NCBI GenBank assembly: GCA_030149625.1
Contig: JASLHP010000140.1
Span: 1-5,927 of the forward strand
From: Solirubrobacteraceae bacterium
GTDB taxonomy: Bacteria; Actinomycetota; Thermoleophilia; Solirubrobacterales; Solirubrobacteraceae
Length of the DNA: 5,927 nt
Direction: 5' to 3'
In this document: one piece after another, positions 1-5,849 of the stretch
Layout of the letters: every line of letters starts with the position of its first letter
Position numbering within the stretch: position 1 is the stretch's first letter
Notes under the pieces: model-generated
The model's database searches: none
Seen by the model: the letters and a program-made list of their open reading frames with translations, nothing else
What the model was told of the DNA's origin: nothing
Made by a program: the position numbers and the translations under genes

Positions 1-23
1 GCTCCTGGATGCACGCGGGCATC

Positions 24-26
24 TAG
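24..26 (+). other. In-frame amber codon inside the metH reading frame
   Basis: Reading the metH frame from position 3 gives S-W-M-H-A-G-I-stop-E-L-H-A-K-G-L-S-Y-P-V-L-I-G-G. MetH proteins I recall from this lineage have I/V-Q-E-L followed by the G-L-x-Y-P-V-L-I-G-G-A-A-I-N-R segment, so TAG stands where CAG (Gln) is expected, one C-to-T change away. It may be a real nonsense mutation making metH a pseudogene, or a base error near a contig end. The stop is directly visible; the expected Gln is from family knowledge. Confidence 0.7.
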
Positions 27-56
27 GAGCTGCACGCCAAGGGCCTCTCCTATCCG

Positions 57-1277
57 GTGCTGATCGGCGGCGCGGCGATCAACCGCGCGTTCGGCTACCG
101 CACGATGTATCCCGGGGGCAAAGACTCAGACGAGGTCTACGAGCCGGGCGTCTTCTACTGCAAGGACGCCTTCGAGGGCCTCTCCGTGATGGACCAGCTG
201 ATAGACGACGACGACCGCGGCGCGCTCGTGCAGAAGCTGCTCGCCGGCGCCAGCGAGTTCCGCGCCAAGGGCGACGCGCCCGAGGAGGAGCTGAACTTCG
301 CCGACGATTCCGTGCGCTCGCCCGCGCGCACCGACGTGCCGGTCCCGACGCCGCCATTCTGGGGCGTCAAGGAGATTCCCGTCGACCTCGACGACGTCTA
401 CCGGCACCTCGACACGCATGTGCTGTTCAAGCTGCACTGGGGCGGCAAGGGCGTCAAAGGCGAGGCGTGGCAAACGCTGCTGCGCGAGGACTTCCGGCCG
501 CGCCTGGAGCGCATGTGGACAGAGCAGACCTACCTGCACCCGCGCGCGCTGCTCGGCTTCTTCCCCTGCTATGCGCTCGGCAACGACATCGTCGTGCTCG
601 ACCCCGAGGACCGGAAAACGGAGCTCACGCGCTTCGTCTGCCCGCGCCAGCCCAAGGGCGATCGCATCTGCCTCGCGGACTTCTTCAGGCCCGCCGTCGG
701 CCCAGACGGCGCGGCGGGCGGGTCTCGATCGAACGGCCGGGTGGGCGGACCTCCATCACAACTCGACGTGATCGCCGTGCAGGCGGTGACCGTCGGCTCG
801 GAGGTCACCGAGCTGATGGCCAAGCTGGAGGCGGAAGGCGAGTTCGCCGAGCAGCTGTTCGTGCACGGCCTCGGCGTGCAGACCGCCGAGGGTCTGGCCG
901 AGTGGCTGCACTGCGAAGTCCGCCAGATGCTCGACATCCCGCTCACGCAGGGGCGTCGCTACTCGTGGGGCTATCCTGCCGTGCCCGAGCAGTCCGAGCA
1001 CCTGAAGGTGGAGAAGCTGCTTCATCTGGAGCGGATCGGCATGAGCATCACCGACGGCTACGCGCCCGAGCCCGAGCAGTCCACGCTCGCGCTCGTCGCC
1101 CACCACCCGCAGGCGATCTACTTCGGCACGCGCCAGGGGCGCCTGCTGCCGGACGGCTCGCCCGACGATGTCATTCGCGGCTCCAACCGCGACCCATCGC
1201 TGTTCGGTGAGATCGCCGACGAGGACCCGCCCGACGGAGCCGTCGAAGCCGAGGACGAGCCTGCGATGGCGGGCTAG
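57..1277 (+). CDS. metH: Methionine synthase, cobalamin-dependent: C-terminal part (end of B12-binding domain plus reactivation domain)
   Basis: MetH transfers a methyl group from methyltetrahydrofolate to homocysteine through cobalamin in the cytoplasm; the C-terminal domain binds S-adenosylmethionine and re-methylates oxidised cobalamin. Visible here, counting from the GTG at 57: the end of the B12-binding domain (residues 1-45, LIGGAAINR and YEPGVFYCKDAFEGL), a linker (about 46-100), then the activation domain (about 101-365). Diagnostic segments are LHWGGKG (126-132), LGFFPCYALGNDI (166-178), RICLADFFRP (203-212), VQAVTVGSEVTELM (241-254), the AdoMet-site segment RRYSWGYPAVPEQ (300-312) and VAHHPQAIYFG (347-357). 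A full MetH is about 1150-1230 residues, so this is a fragment. The GTG at 57 is only the first usable start after an in-frame TAG at 24-26; family similarity continues upstream of it (GI-stop-ELHAKGLSYP), so it is not a natural start. Residues about 213-235 form a Gly/Ser/Arg-rich insertion. The acidic tail after 385 is probably disordered. Identity is very secure; completeness and function are not. Confidence 0.93.
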   Translation: MLIGGAAINRAFGYRTMYPGGKDSDEVYEPGVFYCKDAFEGLSVMDQLIDDDDRGALVQKLLAGASEFRAKGDAPEEELNFADDSVRSPARTDVPVPTPPFWGVKEIPVDLDDVYRHLDTHVLFKLHWGGKGVKGEAWQTLLREDFRPRLERMWTEQTYLHPRALLGFFPCYALGNDIVVLDPEDRKTELTRFVCPRQPKGDRICLADFFRPAVGPDGAAGGSRSNGRVGGPPSQLDVIAVQAVTVGSEVTELMAKLEAEGEFAEQLFVHGLGVQTAEGLAEWLHCEVRQMLDIPLTQGRRYSWGYPAVPEQSEHLKVEKLLHLERIGMSITDGYAPEPEQSTLALVAHHPQAIYFGTRQGRLLPDGSPDDVIRGSNRDPSLFGEIADEDPPDGAVEAEDEPAMAG

Positions 1278-1308
1278 GTCCGATCGTCGCTGCCGTCGCC
1301 AAGGCTTC

Positions 1309-1336
1309 TTAGGCGACCCTAATTAGGGCGTCCTAA
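1309..1336. promoter_or_regulatory. Tandem DtxR/IdeR-type metal-regulator operator
   Basis: Two 14-bp palindromic units sit end to end: TTAGGCGACCCTAA (1309-1322) and TTAGGGCGTCCTAA (1323-1336). Each is TTAGG-N4-CCTAA, and the pair also forms a larger palindrome centred between 1322 and 1323. The DtxR/IdeR iron box TTAGGTTAGSCTAACCTAA is built from the same half-sites with the same four-base spacing, but its two overlapping units are offset by 5 bp rather than 14. The block ends 7 bp before a TAGGCT -10 hexamer and covers the -35 zone, the classic place for a repressor. The downstream gene is an iron permease, which fits Fe(II)-dependent repression. A manganese-sensing DtxR relative (MntR) would be the alternative. 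Confidence 0.75.
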
Positions 1337-1343
1337 TCTGTGC

Positions 1344-1349
1344 TAGGCT
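1344..1349 (+). promoter_or_regulatory. Candidate -10 element for the iron permease gene
   Basis: TAGGCT fits the actinobacterial -10 pattern TAnnnT and is preceded by TGTGC. Transcription would begin near 1356 and give a leader of about 42 nt. No clear TTGACA-like -35 is present; that zone is occupied by the tandem palindrome at 1309-1336. A ribosome-binding site, GGAGAG at 1387-1392, precedes the ATG at 1398 by 5 nt and supports that start codon. Confidence 0.45.
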
Positions 1350-1397
1350 CCGCCCTCGATAGCCGAGTACACAGGTCGGATTTACCGGAGAGCTCAG

Positions 1398-2492
1398 ATG
1401 ACGCAGGTTCAGCCAAGCGTAGAGCGTGCGACACGGGTCGGCGCGAAGCGGGTCAGCGAGCGGGTCAGCTTCTACGTGTGGACCGCCGTGGTGCTCGCGG
1501 TGGCCGTCGTCGCCGTCGTGCTCGGCTGGCACGCGCGGGGTGGCACGACCGACCCCACGGCGCTGCCGCCCGGTCACCGGCTCAGCCACACGACGGTCGT
1601 GATCAACAGCGCGATCCTGGTTCTACGCGAGGGCCTGGAGACGATCCTCGTGCTCGCCGCGGTGACCGCGAGCTTCCTCGGCGGCAATCGGGTGTATCGC
1701 CGCCCCGTCGTGGCCGGAGGCGCCGGCGCGCTGCTGGCCGGCGTCGCGACTTGGTTCTTCGTCGTCTGGTTCATCGGCCAGTTCCACGGGGGCGAGTTCG
1801 ATGTGCAGGCCGCCACCGGCCTGCCGTCGTTGATCGTGTTGCTGATCGTGATGAACTGGTTCTTCCACAAGGTCTACTGGACCGGCTGGATCTCCAGCCA
1901 CCACAAGCGCCGGCGCAGCCTGCTCTCGGCGGACGCGGAGACCAACAAGCGCCGCATGCTGCTCGGGCTGGCGCTGCTCGGGTTCACGTCGGTGTACCGC
2001 GAGTGCTTCGAGGTCGTGATCTTTCTGCAGAACCTCAGGGAGCTGTATGGCTCGAGCGTGGTCCTCGAGGGCGTGGTCATCGGCTGTCTGTTCACGGCCG
2101 CCGCGGGCGTGCTGACGTTCGGCTTGCATCAGCGGCTGCCGTACAAGCGGCTGCTGATCATCACGGGAGTGATGCTGCTGTTCGTGCTCTTCGTGTCCGT
2201 CGGCGAGGAGGTCAACGAGATGCAGCTCGCCGGCTGGATCGCAACCACGCCGATCGACGGCCTCGACCTCCCCGGCTGGATGGGAACCTGGTTCTCGCTG
2301 TTCAACAACTGGGAGACATTCATCGGCCAAGCGATCGCGCTCCTGCTCGTGCTCGGCTCCTACGCCGGCGCCCAGTACCTGCGCGTGTGGCGACCGCGAC
2401 GGCGCGGCCAGCAGGCCGCCGTGCGCGCCGTACAGGTCCCCGCGCAGGCTGCCGACATAGCCGTCGGCGGTCCGCTCACCGGCGCGTTGTAG
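1398..2492 (+). CDS. FTR1-family high-affinity iron permease (EfeU-like)
   Basis: This is a 364-residue polytopic membrane protein of the FTR1/EfeU (oxidase-dependent iron transporter) family, which moves iron across the cytoplasmic membrane. Both family-defining REXXE motifs are present in hydrophobic helices: REGLE (residues 77-81) and RECFE (201-205). The conserved segment GEEVNEMQLAGW (269-280) also matches the family. Hydrophobic spans lie at about 27-44, 66-93, 105-127, 141-157, 187-212, 220-242, 251-268 and 308-327. The first span follows a basic N terminus, and the protein ends in a basic, Ala-rich cytoplasmic-looking tail. Start ATG 1398 is supported by GGAGAG 5 nt upstream. No efeO- or efeB-like partner, cupredoxin or multicopper oxidase gene lies in the window, so how iron is oxidised or delivered is unknown. 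The tandem TTAGG/CCTAA operator upstream suggests repression when iron is plentiful. Family assignment is strong; metal and regulator are inferred. Confidence 0.93.
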   Translation: MTQVQPSVERATRVGAKRVSERVSFYVWTAVVLAVAVVAVVLGWHARGGTTDPTALPPGHRLSHTTVVINSAILVLREGLETILVLAAVTASFLGGNRVYRRPVVAGGAGALLAGVATWFFVVWFIGQFHGGEFDVQAATGLPSLIVLLIVMNWFFHKVYWTGWISSHHKRRRSLLSADAETNKRRMLLGLALLGFTSVYRECFEVVIFLQNLRELYGSSVVLEGVVIGCLFTAAAGVLTFGLHQRLPYKRLLIITGVMLLFVLFVSVGEEVNEMQLAGWIATTPIDGLDLPGWMGTWFSLFNNWETFIGQAIALLLVLGSYAGAQYLRVWRPRRRGQQAAVRAVQVPAQAADIAVGGPLTGAL

Positions 2493-2495
2493 CTC

Positions 2496-2514
2496 CGTCG
2501 CGACCGCGGCGACG
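2496..2514 (+). terminator. Possible hairpin after the iron permease gene
   Basis: CGTCGC (2496-2501) pairs perfectly with GCGACG (2509-2514) around a 7-nt loop, beginning 4 nt after the permease stop codon. No U-rich tract follows, so it could only act as the tail-less type of terminator proposed for actinobacteria. In sequence this G+C-rich, six pairs can occur by chance. Confidence 0.25.
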
Positions 2515-2551
2515 CGGGTAAGCTCCCTGACTCCGGGCCGCTCGGATCGGC

Positions 2552-2557
2552 TAGGAT
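2552..2557 (+). promoter_or_regulatory. Candidate -10 element for a leaderless S53 peptidase transcript
   Basis: TAGGAT ends 7 nt before the ATG at 2565, which would place the transcription start at or next to the A of the start codon. No purine-rich ribosome-binding site lies in the preceding CGCGCCC. CTGACT (2527-2532) is a weak -35 candidate at a long 19-bp spacing. Leaderless messages are common in Actinomycetota, so the peptidase gene is probably transcribed on its own rather than only from the permease promoter. Confidence 0.5.
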
Positions 2558-2564
2558 CGCGCCC

Positions 2565-3851
2565 ATGCCCGCACGATTCAGACTCGTATTCCTCCTGCTC
2601 GCCGTCCTCTCGCTCGTCTGCGCGAGCGGCGTCGCGGCCAAGCCGCTCGTCGCGGGCAAGCTGCACTTGCCCAAGCGCGCGCTCGGCGGCTCGGCAGCGG
2701 TGGGCAAACCTCACTGGGCGTGCGCGGAAGGCGCGTGCGACGCGATCGTCGTGACGCAAACGCCGAAGGTCGGCTTCGGCAGCGGCGAGCGACGCGGACT
2801 CGACCCACAGGATCTGCAATCGGCTTACAAGATTCCTGCGACGGTCGGCACCCCCCAGACAATCGCGCTGATCGACGCCTACGGCTACCCGAATGCCGAA
2901 GCGGACCTCGCCGCCTACCGATCCGAGTACGGGCTGCCGCCATGCACGACGGCCAACGGCTGCTTCAAGAAGGTCAACGAGAAGGGCGAAGAAGGCAACT
3001 ACCCGCCCGAAGAAGAAGAATGGGACCTCGAGGCAGCCCTGGACGAGGACATGGCCTCGGCGGCGTGCTCGCAGTGTCACATCCTGATGGTCGAGGGCAG
3101 CACCGAACTCCCGGCCGACCTCGGCGCCTCGGTCGACACGGCCGCGTCGCTGGGCGCGACGGAGATCAGCAACAGCTACGGCTACCCGCAGGACTACGTG
3201 CGCTGGTGCGGCTTCTTGGCATGCCTGAGGTACAACCGCGATTACAAGCACGCCGGCGTGCTGATCACGGCCTCCGCGGGCGACGCGGGCTACGACGATG
3301 CCTACGAGGGCTTCGGCGCGACCGACTTCCCGGCCGCGTCGCCGAGCGTCGTAGCGGTCGGCGGCACCGCCCTGTTCAAGGCTCCGAGCACCGCTCGCGG
3401 CTGGTTCGAGGAAGTCTGGAACGAACCGGCGATCAGCGCGGGCACCGGGAGCGGCTGCACGCTGCTGGAGCCAAAGCCCACGTGGCAGACCGACAGTGGC
3501 TGCTCGAAGCGGACGGAGGATGACGTCGCGGCCGTCGCGGCCGTCGTCACACCGGTATCGGTCCGCATCGACGGCGCGTGGAGCCTCGTCGGAGGCACGA
3601 GCGTCTCCTCACCGTTGGTCGCGGGCATCGAGGCGCACGCGAGCGCCGCGGAGCGGTCGCTCGGCGCCAAGGCATTTTACGAGCACCCATCCTCGCTGTT
3701 CGACGTCACGGAAGGCTTCGATTGGGACGCGCTCGACGAAAGCGGCGTCAGCGAATGCGCGCCGAACGAATATCTCTGCAACGCGGAGATCGGCTACGAC
3801 GGTCCGACGGGCCTCGGCACTCCGGACGGCGTGCCGCCGATCGAACCGTAG
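2565..3851 (+). CDS. Secreted S53-family (sedolisin-type) serine-carboxyl peptidase
   Basis: This 428-residue protein is a predicted exported endopeptidase of the sedolisin family, which has a subtilisin-like fold with a Ser-Glu-Asp triad and usually acts at acidic pH. Residues 1-25 form a signal peptide (Arg4/Arg6, hydrophobic 7-19, cleavage after V-A-A). The catalytic domain runs from about 79 (LDPQDLQSAY) to the end. The triad candidates are Glu156 and Asp160 in the E-x-x-x-D motif and Ser346 in GGTSVSSP (343-350); Asp240 in SAGDAG is the oxyanion-hole Asp. Asp380 (LFDV) and GYDGPTGLGTP (410-420) resemble the C-terminal calcium site. Only about 50 residues separate the signal from the catalytic domain, against roughly 170-200 for a classical sedolisin pro-domain. 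The predicted mature part holds twelve cysteines, including CSQCH at 168-172, consistent with disulfides. The gene appears leaderless and ends 3 bp from the convergent neighbour. Family assignment is strong; substrate is unknown. Confidence 0.92.
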   Translation: MPARFRLVFLLLAVLSLVCASGVAAKPLVAGKLHLPKRALGGSAAVGKPHWACAEGACDAIVVTQTPKVGFGSGERRGLDPQDLQSAYKIPATVGTPQTIALIDAYGYPNAEADLAAYRSEYGLPPCTTANGCFKKVNEKGEEGNYPPEEEEWDLEAALDEDMASAACSQCHILMVEGSTELPADLGASVDTAASLGATEISNSYGYPQDYVRWCGFLACLRYNRDYKHAGVLITASAGDAGYDDAYEGFGATDFPAASPSVVAVGGTALFKAPSTARGWFEEVWNEPAISAGTGSGCTLLEPKPTWQTDSGCSKRTEDDVAAVAAVVTPVSVRIDGAWSLVGGTSVSSPLVAGIEAHASAAERSLGAKAFYEHPSSLFDVTEGFDWDALDESGVSECAPNEYLCNAEIGYDGPTGLGTPDGVPPIEP

Positions 3852-3854
3852 GCG

Positions 3855-4508
3855 CTAGGGCTCTTCGCGAGGAGGCGGGCGAAACAGGATCCGCTTGACC
3901 TCCCCGGCGGTGCCGCCACCGAGACGCAGCGCCGTCTGGAAGCCCTCGCCGCCGAGCTCGCCTGCGTCCAAGGCGCGCCGCAGCTCGTTCAGCGCCGCGT
4001 GATCCTCCTCGCGTACCTGCTCGCGCGCGGTCTCGAGCATGAGCAGGTGGCGCGGGCGTTTCAGCGCGGCGGCGATGCGCACGAACGGCTCGCGCTCGCC
4101 AGCCTCGAGGCCGTCGAGCGCCAGCACGACCGTCTCTCTGTGCTCGAGTCGCTTGGCGACCGCCGCGTGCAGCAGCTCCGCGGCACGGGCCGGCAGCTCG
4201 TCCTCCTCGACACGCCCGGACAGCAGCGCGCGGACCTTGCCCAGCGAGAGCAGCGACGCACGATCCTCGATCAGACGGTCGAGAAAACGATCGCGATCGT
4301 CCAGCGATGCGCTGAGCACGACCAGCATGCTCCCGGGCGAGTAGCGCAGCCGGTCGGTGGGCGCGAGCACGCGGCAGTGCACGGTGAGGTCGGCCGGCCG
4401 CGGTGGCGCGCCGTCACGCCGGGGGCGATCCGAGGACCAGCCCGTGCGCTCGTCGTCTGAGATCTTGACGCTGCGCGCCGAAGGTCGTGAAGCCATGCCC
4501 CCCATCAT
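3855..4508 (-). CDS. Degenerate Pnkp-like P-loop kinase domain protein (predicted pseudokinase)
   Basis: This is a 217-residue soluble protein. Residues 1-55 are basic, polar and probably disordered; a compact domain spans about 57-212. Its layout resembles the bacterial Pnkp-type polynucleotide kinase domain: a PGS-hydrophobic strand (58-65, SPGSMLVV), a helix-rich middle with ELLHAAVAKRL (111-121), a second strand TVVLALDG (126-133, where active kinases typically have TVVDATN), and an EGF-x-x-x-x-L strand (188-195) near the end. The expected P-loop GxSGSGKST is replaced by SASLDDRDR (66-74), with neither the glycines nor the Lys-Ser/Thr, and the SSD motif after it reads SLG (88-90). The C-x-x-R lid region appears shortened. 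If the relationship holds, ATP binding is lost and any role would be structural or regulatory. The start is uncertain: ATGs at 4508, 4505 and 4496 compete and none has a well-spaced ribosome-binding site. It lies 3 bp after the GIY-YIG gene stop, so coupled expression is likely. Homology is from pattern memory only. Confidence 0.6.
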   Translation of the reverse strand: MMGGMASRPSARSVKISDDERTGWSSDRPRRDGAPPRPADLTVHCRVLAPTDRLRYSPGSMLVVLSASLDDRDRFLDRLIEDRASLLSLGKVRALLSGRVEEDELPARAAELLHAAVAKRLEHRETVVLALDGLEAGEREPFVRIAAALKRPRHLLMLETAREQVREEDHAALNELRRALDAGELGGEGFQTALRLGGGTAGEVKRILFRPPPREEP

Positions 4509-4511
4509 GCC

Positions 4512-4811
4512 CTAAATCGTCGGCGCTCCGGTGCACACCGCGAGCGCCTCAGCCGGCGGACACGAAGACGCCTCGATCAGCGCGAGCTTGGCGGTGCGAT
4601 CGAGCTGCTTGATCCGTGCCTCTTCGCGGCGCGCGGTGCGGCGGTCCGGCATCGGCAGCGCGAGCGCCAGCTCGAGCGGACGGCGACTGGCGGTGTAGCG
4701 GCTGGCGGTGCCTTTGCGATGGCGCGCCAAGCGTCGCTGCACGTCGCTGCTCCAGCCGGTGTAGAGCGAGCCGTCGGCGCAACGCAGCATATAAACCCAC
4801 GCGTCGGTCAT
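4512..4811 (-). CDS. GIY-YIG nuclease domain protein (YhbQ/UPF0213-like)
   Basis: This 99-residue protein is a minimal stand-alone GIY-YIG domain, the usual length for the YhbQ/UPF0213 group. The fold's two signature strands appear as VYM (6-8) and YTG (17-19), within WVYMLRCADGSLYTGWSSD. The helix with the conserved arginine follows as VQRRLARH (24-31, Arg26/Arg27), then RYT (38-40). The catalytic Glu candidate is Glu64 in REEARIKQL, followed by KLALI (75-79), which matches the group closely. All expected active-site residues therefore seem present. GIY-YIG enzymes cut DNA with a metal ion; the exact role of these small free-standing members is poorly defined. The ATG at 4811 is directly preceded by GCGC with no ribosome-binding site, but a TATACC hexamer at 4818-4823 would allow a leaderless message. 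The gene lies 45 bp after the membrane-protein gene and 3 bp before the degenerate kinase gene. Confidence 0.88.
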   Translation of the reverse strand: MTDAWVYMLRCADGSLYTGWSSDVQRRLARHRKGTASRYTASRRPLELALALPMPDRRTARREEARIKQLDRTAKLALIEASSCPPAEALAVCTGAPTI

Positions 4812-4817
4812 GCGCGG

Positions 4818-4823
4818 GGTATA
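4818..4823 (-). promoter_or_regulatory. Candidate -10 element for the GIY-YIG gene
   Basis: On the minus strand TATACC stands 6 nt before the ATG at 4811, placing a transcription start at about the start codon. It matches four of six TATAAT bases, and no good -35 is seen upstream. The absence of a ribosome-binding site before the ATG supports leaderless initiation, but the hexamer may also be chance. Confidence 0.3.
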
Positions 4824-4856
4824 CGCCGGCGGAGCGGCGAACCCTGCGCTCGGCGC

Positions 4857-5849
4857 CTATCCCTCCGCACGCGAAGGGCCGACGCCGCGAACCACGCCGC
4901 CGACGGGCAGCGGCCCCAGCTTGACCGGCGTGGCGTGCATCGTGCGCAATCGCACCTCTCGCCACGAGAGGCCCTCGGTGACGAGCGCGGGCAGGCCCAT
5001 GATCAGCGCGGTGGCCAGCTCGACCGCCTGCAGCACGATGCCGTAGGCGATCGCTTCCGGCGTCGAGACGTGGTACACGCCGGCCAGCACAGCCACGCAC
5101 GCCGCCTGGAAGACGCCGACGTTGGCGGGTGTCGCGGGGATCACGGCCGTGACGTTGACGGCGAACAGCACCGCCGCGGCAGCGCCGACGCCGGCCTGCG
5201 AGTCGAGGCCCAGCGCCATCAACAGCAACCAGCACGCGAGCCACTGCAGCGTCCACGCCATGAGCTGGGCAGCGGTGGCGAACAGCGCGCGGCGTGGCTG
5301 CGCGAACACGCGCAGCCCGTCGCGCAGCCGCAATAGCGAGCGGCGCGCGGAGCTCATCAGAGCGTGCAGGCGCCGCGAGCGCGAGAGCGCCGCGGGCGCC
5401 GTCAACACAGGCGCGAGCACGAGCGCAACCAATGCCGCGAGCGGCGCCAACGCGACGAGCAGCAGCGCGCGGTCGTGCCCATCGAGGACGCTGACGCTCG
5501 ACAGCGTCACGCCACCGAGGATCGCGAGCGCCAGCAGGTTCAGCAGCGTCTGCGAGACGATCGTGCCGAGCACCACCGGCAGCGTCTCGCGCGCGCGTCC
5601 GAGGCGCCGCGCGACGATCAGCGCACGCGAGGGCTCGCCGAGACGCGCGGGCAGGGTGGCCGACATCAGCACTCCGATGAACGTGCCCTGCATCGCGTCC
5701 CGTCGTTTCGCGCGTCGCCACGTCGGCGCGGCGGCGAGGATCGCGTGCCAGGAGATCGCGCGGGCGAACATCGCGGCGCACATGAGCGCGAGGCCGGCCA
5801 CGAGCAGGCCCGGCTTGGATGCGAGCAGCGAGGCGGCCACACGGGTCAC
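4857..5849 (-). CDS. LPG_synthase_TM (UPF0104/AglD-like) integral membrane protein
   Basis: This 330-residue membrane protein belongs to the family of the lysylphosphatidylglycerol synthase transmembrane region (PF03706 type). Stand-alone members in actinobacteria are often linked to lipid, glycolipid or polysaccharide export or flipping, but the activity is usually unproven. Family landmarks are LMSATLPARLGEPSRALIVARRLGR (read as positions 61-85, with the G-E-P-x-R-A core at 71-76), the Ser-Gln helix VLGTIVSQTLLNLLAL (93-108), and the VIPATPANVGVFQAA segment (236-250) that corresponds to the conserved P-x-x-P-x-x-x-G-V region. Hydrophobic spans lie at about 13-33, 54-68, 92-117, 127-150, 190-211, 222-240, 246-258 and 265-289. 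There is no C-terminal aminoacyl-transferase domain, so it is not a full MprF. The start is set at GTG 5849, where GTGA overlaps a possible upstream stop; the same frame stays open to the window edge, so a longer N terminus is possible. Confidence 0.85.
   Translation of the reverse strand: MTRVAASLLASKPGLLVAGLALMCAAMFARAISWHAILAAAPTWRRAKRRDAMQGTFIGVLMSATLPARLGEPSRALIVARRLGRARETLPVVLGTIVSQTLLNLLALAILGGVTLSSVSVLDGHDRALLLVALAPLAALVALVLAPVLTAPAALSRSRRLHALMSSARRSLLRLRDGLRVFAQPRRALFATAAQLMAWTLQWLACWLLLMALGLDSQAGVGAAAAVLFAVNVTAVIPATPANVGVFQAACVAVLAGVYHVSTPEAIAYGIVLQAVELATALIMGLPALVTEGLSWREVRLRTMHATPVKLGPLPVGGVVRGVGPSRAEG

Noticed and set aside
467..1210. A 247-codon plus-strand open frame inside metH
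   Set aside because: It is out of frame with the strongly conserved MetH activation domain and its Arg/Ala/Pro composition is typical of a shadow frame.
1278..1308. Terminator after metH
   Set aside because: No stem-loop followed by a T-rich tract is visible; only short chance palindromes such as CGATCG occur.
3066..3080. CxxCH (C-S-Q-C-H) in the secreted peptidase, resembling a c-type heme site next to an iron transporter
   Set aside because: The similar CPNCHI segment is, as far as I recall, a regular part of this S53 subgroup and sits right after the catalytic Asp helix, so a disulfide or structural role is far more likely than heme attachment.
1623..3251. A 542-codon open frame on the minus strand across the permease and peptidase genes
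   Set aside because: It runs antisense to two clearly recognisable proteins, has an Arg/Ala/His/Glu-rich composition without any domain I recognise, and is the expected by-product of G/C-rich third positions.
3849..3860. A bidirectional terminator between the convergent stop codons
   Set aside because: Only 3 bp separate the two stops and no inverted repeat with a reasonable stem is centred there.
4549..5781. A 410-codon minus-strand open frame overlapping the GIY-YIG and membrane-protein genes
   Set aside because: It is extremely Arg- and Ala-rich, is out of frame with two recognised families that occupy the same strand, and shows no motif of its own.
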